This document shows positions 42,092 to 55,816 of a stretch of 64,000 bases of DNA, one piece after another. Below the pieces are notes generated by a model. It was not told the origin of the DNA. It did no database searches and saw nothing but the letters and a program-made list of their open reading frames with translations. Made by a program: the position numbers and the translations under genes. Source of the stretch: Mallotus nudiflorus (taxonomy: Eukaryota; Streptophyta; Magnoliopsida; Malpighiales; Euphorbiaceae); contig CANTUR010002288.1 in the NCBI GenBank assembly GCA_947683625.1, forward strand, positions 62,001-126,000, in the 5' to 3' direction. Position 1 is the first letter of the stretch; the number at the start of each line of letters is the position of its first letter.

Positions 42092-42627
42092 GGTTGACCC
42101 ACGGGACCCATAATATATCAGATCGAAGCTGACTCAGAGTCTACAGTGCGGGCTCTAAAGCCCATCTATAGCGATTTGTCTTTGGGACCAAAAACCCATG
42201 TTTAGGCCCATGGATTTGATAGAGTGGGCTTGGGCACTTGGGCTTCAAATGGATGTTCGTGGCGGCATCGGTTGACCCACGGGGCCATAATATATCAGAT
42301 CGAAGCTGACTCAGAGGGATACAGTGCGGGCTCTAAAGCCCATCTATAGCGATTTGTCTTTGGGCCCAAAAACCCATGTTTAAGCCCATGGATTTGATAG
42401 AGTGGGCTTGGGCACTTGGGCTTCAAATGGACGTTCGTGGTGGCATCGGTTGACCCACGGGGCCCATAATATATCAAATATAAGCTTACTCAGACGGCTA
42501 TAGTGCGGGCTATAAAGCCCATCTATAACGATTTGTCTTTGGGCCTAAAAACCCATGTGTAGGCCCATGGATTTGATAGAGTGGGCTTGCGCACTTGGGC
42601 TTCAAATGGACGTTCCGTGGCGGCATC

Positions 42628-44662
42628 GGTTGACCCACGGGGCCCATAATATATCAAATCGAAGCTGACTCAGAGGGCTATAACGGCCGCTACAATCTAC
42701 TTCTGTAGCGGGCCGTCCCTCGGGCCCAAATTCCTTTGTTTTGGGGCCCGAAAACCACTATTTCGGCCCATGGATTTGATTGTGGGCTTGCGCACTTGGG
42801 CTTCAAATGGACGTTCGTGGCGGCATCGGTTGACCCACGGGGGCCCATAATATATCAGATCGAAGCTGACTCAGAGGGCTACAGTGCGGGCTCTAAAGCC
42901 CATCTATAGCGATTTGTCTTTGGGCCCAAAAACCCATGTTTAGGCCCATGGATTTGATACAGTGGCTTGGGCACTTGGGCTACAAATGGACGTTCGTGGT
43001 GGCATCGGTTGACCCACGGGGCCCATAATATATCAAATATAAGCTTACTCAGACGGCTATAGTGCGGGCTATAAAGCCCATCTATAACGATTTGTCTTTG
43101 GGCCTAAAAACCCATGTGTAGGCCATGGATTTGATAGAGTGGGCTTGCGCACTTGGGCTTCAAATGGACGTTCGTGGCGGCATCGGTTGACCCACGGGGC
43201 CCATAATATATCAAATCGAAGCTGACTCAGAGGGCTATAACGGGCCGCTACAAACTATGTCTGTAGCGGGCCGTCCTCGGGCCCAAATTCCTTTGTTTTG
43301 GGGCCCGAAAACCACTATTTCGGCCCATGGATTTGATTGTGGGCTTGCGCACTTGGGCTTCAAATGGACGTTCGTGGCGGCATCGGTTGACCCACGGGGC
43401 CCATAATATATCAGATCGAAGCTGACTCAGAGGTCTACAGTGCGGGCTCTAAAGCCCATCTATAGCGATTTGTCTTTGGCCCAAAAACCCATGTTTAGGC
43501 CCATGGATTTGATAGAGTGGGCTTGGGCACTTGGGCTTCAAATGGATGTTCGTGGCGGCATCGGTTGACCCACGGGGCCCATAATATATCAGATCGAAGC
43601 TGACTCAGAGGGCTACAGTGCGGGCTCTAAAGCCCATCTATAGCGATTTGTCTTTGGGCCCAAAAACCCAAGTTTAGGCCCATGGATTTGATAGAGTGGG
43701 CTTGGGCACTTGGGCTTCAAATGGACGTTCGTGGTGGCATCGGTTGGACCCACGGGGCCCCATAATATATCAAATATAAGCTTACTCAGACGGCTATAGT
43801 GCGGGCTATAAAGCCCATCTATAACGATTTGTCTTTGGGCCTAAAAACCCATGTGTAGGCCCATGGATTTGATAGAGTGGGCTTGCGCACTTGGGCTTCA
43901 AATGGACGTTCGTGGCGCATCGGTTGACCCACGGGGCCTATAATATATCAAATCGAAGCTGACTCAGAGGGCTATAACGGGCCGCTACAAACTACGTCTG
44001 TAGCGGGCCGTCCTCGGGCCCAAATTCCTTTGTTTTGGGGCCCGAAAACCACTATTTCGGCCCATGGATTTGATTGTGGGCTTGCGCACTTGGGCTTCAA
44101 ATGGACGTTCGTGGCGGCATCGGTTGACCCCACGGGGCCCATAATATATCAGATCGAAGCTGACTCAGAGGTCTACAGTGCGGGCTCTAAAGCCCATCTA
44201 TAGCGATTTGTCTTTGGCCCAAAAACCCATGTTTAGGCCCATGGATTTGATAGAGTGGGCTTGGGCACTTGGGCTTCAAATGGATGTTCGTGGCGGCATC
44301 GGTTGACCCACGGGGCCCATAATATATCAGATCGAAGCTGACTCAGAGGGCTACAGTGCGGGCTCTAAAGCCCATCTATAGCGATTTGTCTTTGGGCCCA
44401 AAAAACCCATGTTTAAGCCCATGGATTTGATAGAGTGGGCTTGGGCACTTGGGCTTCAAATGGACGTTCGTGGTGGCATCGGTTGACCCACGGGGCCCCA
44501 TAATATATCAAATATAAGCTTACTCAGACGGCTATAGTGCGGGCTATAAAGCCCATCTATAACGATTTGTCTTTGGGCCTAAAAACCCATGTGTAGGCCC
44601 ATGGATTTGATAGAGTGGGCTTGCGCACCTTGGGCTTCAAATGGACGTTCGTCGGCGGCATC
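42628..44662 (+). repeat. 2.03-kb block, copy 1 (D-BCD-ABCD-ABC)
   Basis: It starts with a D carrying loop ATCTACTTC, preceded by a B with TTTAAGCCC. Then come an A-less B-C-D (42828-43384, D loop AACTATGTC), an A-B-C-D with CCCAAGTTT in B (43.67 kb) and GGGGCCTATAATAT in the D head (43.93 kb), and another A-B-C. The same marker order follows from 44663. Confidence 0.86.
42828..43384 (+). repeat. A-less HOR B-C-D
   Basis: B 42828-43006, C 43007-43184 and D 43185-43384 follow directly on the D at 42628. The A monomer is cleanly missing in register, leaving exact D-to-B monomer phase. Confidence 0.9.
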
Positions 44663-46700
44663 GGTTGACCCACGGGGCCCATAATATATCAAATCGAAGC
44701 TGACTCAGAGGGCTATAACGGGCCGCTACAATCTACTTCTGTAGCGGGCCGTCCTCGGGCCCAAATTCCTTTGTTTTGGGGCCCGGAAACCACTATTTCG
44801 GCCCATGGATTTGATTGTGGGCTTGCGCACTTGGGCTTCAAATGGACGTTCGTGGCGGCATCGGTTGACCCACGGGGCCCATAATATATCAGATCGAAGC
44901 TGACTCAGAGGGCTACAGTGCGGGCTCTAAAGCCCATCTATAGCGATTTGTCTTTGGGCCCAAAAACCCATGTTTAGGCCCATGGATTTGATAGAGTGGG
45001 CTTGGGCACTTGGGCTTCAAATGGACGTTCGTGGTGGCATCGGTTGACCCACGGGGCCCATAATATATCAAATATAAGCTTACTCAGACGGCTATAGTGC
45101 GGGCTATAAAGCCCATCTATAACGATTTGTCTTTGGGCCTAAAAACCCATGTGTAGGCCCATGGATTTTGATAGAGTGGGCTTGCGCACTTGGGCTTCAA
45201 ATGGACGTTCGTAGGCGGCATCGGTTGACCCACGGGGCCCATAATATATCAAATCGAAGCTGACTCAGAGGGCTATAACGGGCCGCTACAAACTATGTCT
45301 GTAGCGGGCCGTCCTCGGGCCCAAATTCCTTTGTTTTGGGGCCCGAAAACCACTATTTCGGCCCATGGATTTGATTGTGGGCTTGCGCACTTGGGCTTCA
45401 AATGGACGTTCGTGGCGGCATCGGTTGACCCACGGGGCCCATAATATATCAGATCGAAGCTGACTCAGAGGTCTACAGTGCGGGCTCTAAAGCCCATCTA
45501 TAGCGATTTGTCTTTGGGCCCAAAAACCCATGTTTTAGGCCCATGGATTTGATAGAGTGGGCTTGGGCACTTGGGCTTCAAATGGATGTTCGTGGCGGCA
45601 TCGGTTGACCCACGGGGCCCATAATATATCAGATCGAAGCTGACTCAGAGGGCTACAGTGCGGGCTCTAAAGCCCATCTTTAGCGATTTGTCTTTGGGCC
45701 CAAAAACCCAAGTTTAGGCCCATGGATTTGATAGAGTGGGCTTGGGCACTTGGGCTTCAAATGGACGTTCGTGGTGGCATCGGTTGACCCACGGGGCCCA
45801 TAATATATCAAATATAAGCTTACTCAGACGGCTATAGTGCGGGCTATAAAGCCCATCTATAACGATTTGTCTTTGGGCCTAAAAACCCATGTGTAGGCCC
45901 ATGGATTTGATAGAGTGGGCTTGCGCACTTGGGCTTCAAATGGACGTTCGTGGCGGCATCGGTTGACCCACGGGGCCTATAATATATCAAATCGAAGCTG
46001 ACTCAGAGGGCTATAACGGGCCGCTACAAACTACGTCTGTAGCGGGCCGTCCTCGGGCCCAAATTCCTTTGTTTTGGGGCCCGAAAACCACTATTTCGGC
46101 CCATGGATTTGATTGTGGGCTTGCGCACTTGGGCTTCAAATGGACGTTCGTGGCGGCATTGGTTGACCCACGGGGGCCCATAATATATCAGATCGAAGCT
46201 GACTCAGAGGTCTACAGTGCGGGCTCTAAAGCCCATCTATAGCGATTTGTCTTTGGGCCCAAAAAACCCATGTTTAGGCCCATGGATTTGATAGAGTTGG
46301 CTTGGGCACTTGGGCTTCAAATGGATGTTCGTTGGCGGCATCGGTTGACCCACGGGGCCCATAATATATCAGATCGAAGCTGACTCAGAGGGCTACAGTG
46401 CGGGCTCTAAAGCCCATCTATAGCGATTTGTCTTTGGGCCCAAAAACCCATGTTTAGGCCCATGGATTTGATAGAGTGGGCTTGGGCACTTGGGCTTCAA
46501 ATGGACGTTCGTGGGTGGCATCGGTTGACCCACGGGGCCATAATATATCAAATATAAGCTTACTCAGACGGCTATAGTGCGGGCTATAAAGCCCATCTAT
46601 AACGATTTGTCTTTGGGCCTAAAAACCCATGTGTAGGCCCATGGATTTGATAGAGTGGGCTTGCGCACTTGGGCTTCAAATGGACGTTCGTGGCGGCATC
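44663..46700 (+). repeat. 2.03-kb block, copy 2
   Basis: D with ATCTACTTC (again after a B with TTTAAGCCC at 44.41 kb), A-less B-C-D (44863-45422), CCCAAGTTT B at 45.71 kb and GGGGCCTATAATAT D head at 45.97 kb repeat the order of copy 1 about 2035 bp later. The match fades after the D at 45961, where the next A carries different variants. Confidence 0.84.
44863..45422 (+). repeat. A-less HOR B-C-D
   Basis: B 44863-45041, C 45042-45222 and D 45223-45422 follow the D at 44663. It is the duplicate of the unit at 42828 within the 2.03-kb block. Confidence 0.9.
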
Positions 46701-49700
46701 GGTTGACCCACGGGGCCCATAATATATCAAATCGAAGCTGACTCAGAGGGCTATAACGGGCCGCTACAAACTACATTTGTAGCGGGCCGTCCTCGGGCCC
46801 AAATTCCTTTGTTTTGGGGCCCGAAAACCACTATTTCGGCCATGGATTTGATTGTGGGCTTGCGCACTTGGGCTTCAAATGGACGTTCGTGGCGGCATCG
46901 GTTGACCCACGGGGCCCATAATATATCAGATCGAAGCTGACTCAGAGGTCTACAGTGCGGGCTCTAAAGCCCATCTATAGCGATTTGTCTTTGGGCCCAA
47001 AAACCCATGTTTAGGCCCATGGATTTGATAGAGTGGGCTTGGGCACTTGGGCTTCAAATGGATGTTCGTGGCGGCATCGGTTGACCCACGGGGCCCATAA
47101 TATATCAGATCGAAGCTGACTCAGAGGGCTACAGTGCGGGCTCTAAAGCCCATCTATAGCGATTTGTCTTTGGGCCCAAAAACCCATGTTTAGGCCCATG
47201 GATTTGATAGAGTGGGCTTGGGCACTTGGGCTTCAAAATGACGTTCGTGGTGGCATCGTTGACCCACGGGGCCCATAAGATATCAAATATAAGCTTACTC
47301 AGATGGCTATAGTGCGGGCTATAAAGCCCATCTATAACGATTTGTCTTTGGGCCTAAAAAACCCATGTGTAGGCCCATGGATTTGATAGAGTGGGCTTGC
47401 GCACTTGGGCTTCAAATGGACGTTCGTGGCGGCATCGGTTGACCCACGGGGCCCATAATATATCAAATCGAAGCTGACTCAGAGGGCTATAACGGGCCGC
47501 TACAAACTACATCTGTAGCGGGCCGTCCTCGGGCCCAAATCCTTTGTTTTGGGGCCCGAAAACCACTATTTCGGCCCATGGATTTAATTGTGGGCTTGCG
47601 CACTTGGGCTTCAAATGGACGTTCGTGGCGGCATTGGTTGACCCACGGGGCCCATAATATATCAGATCGAAGCTGACTCAGAGGTCTACAGTGCGGGCTC
47701 TAAAGCCCATCTATAGCGATTTGTCTTCGGGCCCAAAAACCCATGTTTAGGCCCATGGATTTGATAGAGTTGGCTTGGGCACTTGGGCTTCAAATGGATG
47801 TTCGTGGCGGCATCGGTTGACCCACGGGGCCCATAATATATCAGATCGAAGCTGACTCAGAGGGCTACAGTGCGGGCTCTAAAGCCCATCTATAGCGATT
47901 TGTCTTTGGGCCCAAAAACCCATGTTTAGGCCCATGGATTTGATAGAGTGGGCTTGGGCACTTGGGCTTCAAATGGACGTTCGTGGTGGCATCGGTTGAC
48001 CCACGGGGCCCATAATATATCAAATATAAGCTTACTCAGACGGCTATAGTGCGGGCTATAAAGCCCATCTATAACGATTTGTCTTTGGGCCTAAAAACCC
48101 ATGTGTAGGGCCCATGGATTTGATAGAGTGGGCTTGCGCACTTGGGCTTCAAATGGACGTTCGTTGGCGGCATCGGTTGACCCACGGGGCCCATAATATA
48201 TCAAATCGAAGCTGACTCAGAGGGCTATAACGGGCCGCTACAAACTATGTCTGTAGCGGGCCGTCCTACGGGCCCAAATTCCTTTGTTTTGGGGCCCGAA
48301 AACCACTATTTCGGCCCATGGATTTGATTGTGGGCTTGCGCACTTGGGCTTCAAATGGACGTTCGTGGCGGCATCGGTTGACCCACGGGGCCCATAATAT
48401 ATCAGATCGAAGCTGACTCAGAGGTCTACAGTGCGGGCTCTAAAGCCCATCTATAGCGATTTGTCTTTGGGCCCAAAAACCCATGTTTAGGCCCATGGAT
48501 TTGATAGAGTGGGCTTGGGCACTTGGGCTTCAAATGGATGTTCGTGGCGGCATCGGTTGACCCACGGGGCCCATAATATATCAGATCGAAGCTGACTCAG
48601 AGGGCTACAGTGCGGGCTCTAAAGCCCATCTATAGCGATTTGTCTTTGGGCCCAAAAACCCATGTTTAGGCCCATGGATTTGATAGAGTGGGCTTGGGCA
48701 CTTGGGCTTCAAATGGACGTTCGTGGTGGCATCGGTTGACCCACGGGGCCCATAATATATCAAATATAAGCTTACTCAGATGGCTATAGTGCGGGCTATA
48801 AAGCCCATCTATAACGATTTGTCTTTGGGCCTAAAAACCCATGTGTAGGCCCATGGATTTGATAGAGTGGGCTTGCGCACTTGGGCTTCAAATGGACGTT
48901 CGTGGCGGCATCGGTTGACCCCACGGGGCCCATAATATATCAAATCGAAGCTGACTCAGACGGCTATAACGGGCCGCTACAAACTATGTCTGTAGCGGGC
49001 CGTCCTCGGGCCCAAATTCCTTTGTTTTGGGGCCCGAAAACCACTATTTCGGCCCATGGATTTGATTGTGGGCTTGCGCACTTGGGCTTCAAATGGACGT
49101 TCGTGGCGGCATCGGTTGACCCACGGGGCCCATAATATATCAGATCGAAGCTGACTCAGAGGTCTACAGTGCGGGCTATAAAGCCCATCTATAGCGATTT
49201 GTCTTTGGGCCCAAAAACCCATGTTTAGGCCCATGGATTTGATAGAGTGGGCTTGGGCACTTGGGCTTCAAATGGATGTTCGTGGCGGCATCGGTTGACC
49301 CACGGGGACCATAATATATCAGATCGACAGCTGACTCAGAGGGCTACAGTGCGGGCTCTAAAGCCCATCTATAGCGATTTGTCTTTGGGCCCAAAAACCC
49401 AAGTTTAGGCCCATGGATTTGATAGAGTGGGCTTGGGCACTTGGGCTTCAAATGGACGTTCGTGGTGGCATCGGTTGACCCACGGGGCCCATAATATATC
49501 AAATATAAGCTTACTCAGACGGCTATAGTGCGGGCTATAAAGCCCCATCTATAACGATTTGTCTTTGGGCCTAAAAACCCATGTGTAGGCCCATGGATTT
49601 GATAGAGTGGGCTTGCGCACTTGGGCTTCAAATGGACCGTTCGTAGGCGGCATCGGTTGACCCACGGGACCCATAATATATCAAATCGAAGCTGACTCAG

Positions 49701-49855
49701 AGGGCTATAACGGGCCGCTACAAACTGTGTCTGTAGCGGGGCGTCCCTCGGGCCCAAATTCCTTTGTTTTGGGGCCCGAAAACCACTATTTCGGCCCATG
49801 GATTTGATTGTGGGCTTGCGCACTTGGGCTTCAAATGGACGTTCGTGGCGGCATC

Positions 49856-50796
49856 GGTTGACCCACGGGGCCCATAATATATCAGATCGAAGCTGACTCA
49901 GAGGTCTACAGTGCGGGCTCTAAAGCCCATCTATAGCGATTTGTCTTTAGGCCCAAAAACCCATGTTTAGGCCCATGGATTTGATAGAGTGGGCTTGGGC
50001 ACTTGGGCTTCAAATGGATGTTCGTGGCGGCATCGGTTGACCCACGGGGCCCATAATATATCAGATCGAAGCTGACTCAGAGGGCTACAGTGCGGGGCTC
50101 TAAAGCCCATCTATAGCGATTTGTCTTTGGGCCCAAAAACCCATGTTTAGGCCCATGGATTTGATAGAGTGGGCTTGGGCACTTGGGCTTCAAATGGACG
50201 TTCGTGGTGGCATCGGTTGACCCACGGGGCCCATAATATATCAAATATAAGCTTACTCAGACGGCTATAGTGCGGGCTATAAAGCCCATCTATAACGATT
50301 TGTCTTTGGGCCTAAAAACCCATGTGTAGGCCCATGGATTTGATAGAGTGGGCTTGCGCACTTGGGCTTCAAATGGACGTTCGTGGCGGCATCGGTTGAC
50401 CCACGGGGCCCATAATATATCAAATCGAAGCTGACTCAGAGGGCTATAACGGGCCGCTACAAAATACGTCTGTAGCGGGCCGTCCTCGGGCCCAAATTCC
50501 TTTGTTTTGGGGCCCGAAAACCACTATTTCGGCCCATGGATTTGATTGTGGGCTTGCGCACTTGGGCTTCAAATGGACGTTCGTGGCGGCATCGGTTGAC
50601 CCACGGGGCCCATACTATATCAGATCGAAGCTGACTCAGAGGGCTATAAACGGGCCGCTACAAACTGTGTCTGTAGCGGGGCCGTCCCTCGGGCCCAAAT
50701 TCCTTTGTTTTGGGGGCCCGAAAACCACTATTTCGGCCATGGATTTGATTGTGGGCTTGCGCACTTGGGCTTCAAATGGACGTTCGTGGCGGCATC
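49856..50796 (+). repeat. HOR variant A-B-C-D-D'
   Basis: D (50394-50593, AAATACGTC) is followed by D' (50594-50796, AACTGTGTC, CAGATCG start). The preceding D at 49655 also has AACTGTGTC but stands alone and reads AGCGGGGCG after the hairpin, the same form as at 59502. Confidence 0.9.
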
Positions 50797-51535
50797 GGTT
50801 GACCCACGGGGCCCATAATATATCAGATCGAAGCTGACTCAGAGGTCTACAGTGCGGGCTCTAAAGCCCATCTATAGCGATTTGTCTTTGGGCCCAAAAA
50901 CCCATGTTTAGGCCCATGGATTTGATAGAGTGGGCTTGGGCACTTGGGCTTCAAATGGATGTTCGTGGCGGCATCCGGTTGACCCACGGGGCCCATAATA
51001 TATCAGATCGAAGCTGACTCAGAGGGCTACAGTGCGGGCTCTAAAGCCCATCTATAGCGATTTGTCTTTGGGCCCAAAAACCCAAGTTTAGGCCCATGGA
51101 TTTGATAGAGTGGGCTTGGGCACTTGGGCTTCAAATGGACGTTCGTGGTGGCATCGGTTGACCCACGGGGCCCATAATATATCAAATATAAGCTTACTCA
51201 GACGGCTATAGTGCGGGCTATAAAGCCCATCTATAACGATTTGTCTTTGGGCCTAAAAACCCATGTGTAGGCCCATGGATTTGATAGAGTGGGCTTGCGC
51301 ACTTGGGCTTCAAATGGACGTTCGTGGCGGCATCGGTTGACCCACGGGGCCCATAATATATCAAATCGAAGCTGACTCAGAGGGCTATAACGGGCCGCTA
51401 CAAACGGTGTCTGTAGCGGGCCGTCCTCGGGCCCAAATTCCTTTGTTTTGGGGCCCGAAAACCACTATTTCGGCCCATGGATTTGATTGTGGGCTTGCGC
51501 ACTTGGGCTTCAAATGGACGTTCGTAGGCGGCATC

Positions 51536-53026
51536 GGTTGACCCACGGGGCCCATAATATATCAGATCGAAGCTGACTCAGAGGGCTACAGTGCGGGCTC
51601 TAAAGCCCATCTATAGCGATTTGTCTTTGGGCCAAAAACCCATGTTTAGGCCATGGATTTGATAGAGTGGGCTTGGGCACTTGGGCTTCAAATGGACGTT
51701 CGTGGTGGCATCGGTTGACCCACGGGGCCATAATATATCAAATATAAGCTTACTCAGACGGCTATAGTGCGGGCTATAAAGCCCATCTATAACGATTTGT
51801 CTTTGGGCCTAAAAACCCATGTGTAGGCCCATGGATTTGATAGAGTGGGCTTGCGCACTTGGGCTTCAAATGGACGTTCGTGGCGGCATCGGTTGACCCA
51901 CGGGGCCCATAATATATCAAATCGAAGCTGACTCAGAGGGCTATAACGGTCCGCTACAAAATACGTCTGTAGCGGGCCGTCCTTGGGCCCAAATTCCTTT
52001 GTTTTGGGGCCCGAAAACCACTATTTCGGCCCATGGATTTGATTGTGGGCTTGCGCACTTGGGCTTCAAATGGACGTTCGTGGCGGCATCGGTTGACCAA
52101 CGGGGCCCATAATATATCAAATCGAAGCTGACTCAGAGGGCTATAACGGGCCGCTACAAACTGTGTCTGTAGCGGGCCGTCCTCGGGCCCAAATTCCTTT
52201 GTTTTGGGGCCCGAAAACCACTATTTCGGCCCATGGATTTGATTGTGGGCTTGCGCACTTGGGCTTCAAATGGACGTTCGTGGCGACATCGGTTGACCCA
52301 CGGGGCCCCATAATATTCAGATCGAAGCTGACTCAGAGGTCTACAGTGCGGGCTCTAAAGCCCATCTATAGCGATTTGTCTTTGGGCCCAAAAACCCATG
52401 TTTAGGCCCATGGATTTGATAGAGTGGGCTTGGGCACTTGGGCTTCAAATGGATGTTCGTGCGGCATCGGTTGACCCACGGGGCCCATAATATATCAGAT
52501 CGAAGCTGACTCAGAGGGCTACAGTGCGGGCTCTAAAGCCCATCTATAGCGATTTGTCTTTGGGCCCAAAAACCCATGTTTAAGCCCATGGATTTGATAG
52601 AGTGGGCTTGGGCACTTGGGCTTCAAATGGACGTTCGTGGTGGCATCGGTTGACCCACGGGGCCCATAATATATCAAATATAAGCTTACTCAGACGGCTA
52701 TAGTGCGGGCTATAAAGCCCATCTATAACGATTTGTCTTTGGGCCTAAAAACCCATGTGTAGGCCCATGGATTTGATAGAGTGGGCTTGCGCACTTGGGC
52801 TTCAAATGGACGTTCGTGGCGGCATCGGTTGACCCACGGGGCCCATAATATATCAAATCGAAGCTGACTCAGAGGGCTATAACGGGCCGCTACAATCTAC
52901 TTCTGTAGCGGGCCGTCCTCGGGCCCAAATTCCTTTGTTTTGGGGCCCGAAAACCACTATTTCGGCCCATGGATTTGATTGTGGGCTTGCGCACTTGGGC
53001 TTCAAATGGACGTTCGTGGCGGCATC
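51536..53026 (+). repeat. 1.49-kb block, copy 1 (BCDD'-ABCD)
   Basis: B 51536, C 51713, D 51891 (head ACGGTCCGC, loop AAATACGTC, CCGTCCTTGGG), D' 52091 (TTGACCAACGG, ends GGCGACATC), A 52291, B 52469 (TTTAAGCCC), C 52648 and D 52827 (ATCTACTTC). All of these private variants recur in the same order in copy 2. Confidence 0.92.
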
Positions 53027-54521
53027 GGTTGACCCACGGGGCCCATAATATATCAGATCGAAGCTGACTCAGAGGGCTACAGTGCGGGCTCTAAAGCCCA
53101 TCTATAGCGATTTGTCTTTGGGCCAAAAACCCATGTTTAGGCCCATGGATTTGATAGAGTGGGCTTGGGCACTTGGGCTTCAAATGGACGTTCGTGGTGG
53201 CATCGGTTGACCCACGGGGCCCATAATATATCAAATATAAGCTTACTCGACGGCTATAGTGCGGGCTATAAAGCCCATCTATAACGATTTGTCTTTGGGC
53301 CTAAAAACCCATGTGTAGGCCCATGGATTTGATAGAGTGGGCTTGCGCACTTGGGCTTCAAATGGACGTTCGTGGCGGCATCGGTTGACCCACGGGGCCC
53401 ATAATATATCAAATCGAAGCTGACTCAGAGGGCTATAACGGTCCGCTACAAAATACGTCCTGTAGCGGGCCGTCCTTGGGCCCAAATTCCTTTGTTTTGG
53501 GGCCCGAAAAACCACTATTTCGGCCCATGGATTTGATTGTGGGCTTGCGCACTTGGGCTTCAAATGGACGTTCGTGGCGGCATCGGTTGACCAACGGGGC
53601 CCATAATATATCAAATCGAAGCTGACTCAGAGGGCTATAACGGGCCGCTACAAACTGTGTCTGTAGCGGGCCGTCCTCGGGCCCAAATTCCTTTGTTTTG
53701 GGGCCCGAAAAACCACTATTTCGGCCCATGGATTTGATTGTGGGCTTGCGCACTTGGGCTTCAAATGGACGTTCGTGGCGACATCGGTTGACCCACGGGG
53801 CCCATAATATATCAGATCGAAGCTGACTCAGAGGTCTACAGTGCGGCTCTAAAGCCCATCTATAGCGATTTGTCTTTGGGCCCAAAAACCCATGTTTAGG
53901 CCCATGGATTTGATAGAGTGGGCTTGGGCACTTGGGCTTCAAATGGATGTTCGTGGCGGCATCGGTTGACCCACGGGGCCCATAATATATCAGATCGAAG
54001 CTGACTCAGAGGGCTACAGTGCGGCTCTAAAGCCCATCTATAGCGATTTGTCTTTGGGCCCAAAAACCCATGTTTAAGCCCATGGATTTGATAGAGTGGG
54101 CTTGGGCACTTGGGCTTCAAATGGACGTTCGTGGTGGCATCGGTTGACCCACGGGGCCCATAATATATCAAATATAAGCTTACTCAGACGGCTATAGTGC
54201 GGGCTATAAAGCCCATCTATAACGATTTGTCTTTGGGCCTAAAAACCCATGTGTAGGCCCATGGATTTGATAGAGTGGGCTTGCGCACTTGGGCTTCAAA
54301 TGGACGTTCGTGGCGGCATCGGTTGACCCACGGGGCCCATAATATATCAAATCGAAGCTGACTCAGAGGGCTATAACGGGCCGCTACAATCTACTTCTGT
54401 AGCGGGCCGTCCTCGGGCCCAAATTCCTTTGTTTTGGGGCCCCAAAAACCACTATTTCGGCCCATGGATTTGATTGTGGGCTTGCGCACTTGGGCTTCAA
54501 ATGGACGTTCGTGGCGGCATC
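53027..54521 (+). repeat. 1.49-kb block, copy 2
   Basis: B 53027, C 53205, D 53383, D' 53585, A 53786, B 53964, C 54142 and D 54321 repeat copy 1 with the same private variants, including GGCGACATC before the A and TTTAAGCCC in B. Length is 1495 against 1491 bp; the difference is a few single-base indels. Confidence 0.92.
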
Positions 54522-55079
54522 GGTTGACCCACGGGGCCCATAATATATCAGATCGAAGCTGACTCAGAGGGCTACAGTGCGGGCTCTAAAGCCCATCTAT
54601 AGCGATTTGTCTTTGGGCCCAAAAACCCATGTTTAGGCCCATGGATTTGATAGAGTGGGCTTGGGCACTTGGGCTTCAAATGGACGTTCGTGGTGGCATC
54701 GGTTGACCCACGGGGCCCATAATATATCAAATATAAGCTTACTCAGACGGCTATAGTGCGGGCTATAAAGCCCATCTATAACGATTTGTCTTTGGGCCTA
54801 AAAACCCATGTGTAGGCCCATGGATTTGATAGAGTGGGCTTGCGCACTTGGGCTTCAAATGGACGTTCGTGGCGGCATCGGTTGACCCACGGGGCCCATA
54901 ATATATCAAATCGAAGCTGACTCAGAGGGCTATAACGGGCCGCTACAAACTACATTTGTAGCGGGCCGTCCTCGGGCCCAAATTCCTTTGTTTTGGGGCC
55001 CGAAAACCACTATTTCGGCCCATGGATTTGATTGTGGGCTTGCGCACTTGGGCTTCAAATGGACGTTCGTGGCGGCATC
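54522..55079 (+). repeat. A-less HOR B-C-D
   Basis: B 54522-54700, C 54701-54879 and D 54880-55079 (loop AACTACATT). It begins like a third copy of the 1.49-kb block but its D carries a different loop allele and no D', so it marks the edge where the duplication meets older array. Confidence 0.88.
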
Positions 55080-55816
55080 GGTTGACCCACGGGGCCCATA
55101 ATATATCAGATCGAAGCTGACTCAGAGGTCTACAGTGCGGGCTCTAAAGCCCATCTATAGCGATTTGTCTTTGGGCCCAAAAACCCATGTTTAGGCCCAT
55201 GGATTTGATAGAGTGGGCTTGGGCACTTGGGCTTCAAATGGATGTTCGTGGCGGCATCGGTTGACCCACGGGGCCCATAATATATCAGATCGAAGCTGAC
55301 TCAGAGGGCTACAGTGCGGGCTCTAAAGCCCATCTATAGCGATTTGTCTTTGGGCCCAAAAACCCATGTTTAGGCCCATGGATTTGATAGAGTGGGCTTG
55401 GGCACTTGGGCTTCAAATGGACGTTCGTGGTGGCATCGGTTGACCCACGGGGCCCATAATATATCAAATATAAGCTTACTCAGACGGCTATAGTGCGGGC
55501 TATAAAGCCCATCTATAACGATTTGTCTTTGGGCCTAAAAACCCATGTGTAGGCCCATGGATTTGATAGAGTGGGCTTGCGCACTTGGGCTTCAAATGGA
55601 CGTTCGTGGCGGCATCGGTTGACCCACGGGGCCCATAATATATCAAATCGAAGCTGACTCAGAGGGCTATAACGGGCCGCTACAAACTATGTCTGTAGCG
55701 GGCCGTCCTCGGGCCCAAATTCCTTTGTTTTGGGGCCCGAAAACCACTATTTCGGCCCATGGATTTGATTGTGGGCTTGCGCACTTGGGCTTCAAATGGA
55801 CGTTCGTGGCGGCATC

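Noticed and set aside
53433..53942. Open frame of 169 codons on the minus strand, and similar frames throughout (for example 6689-7168 minus, 50502-50837 plus)
   Set aside because: All are translations of the satellite. The same peptide segments recur in dozens of copies, frames open and close with single-base indels, and there is no start context, domain or codon pattern of a gene.
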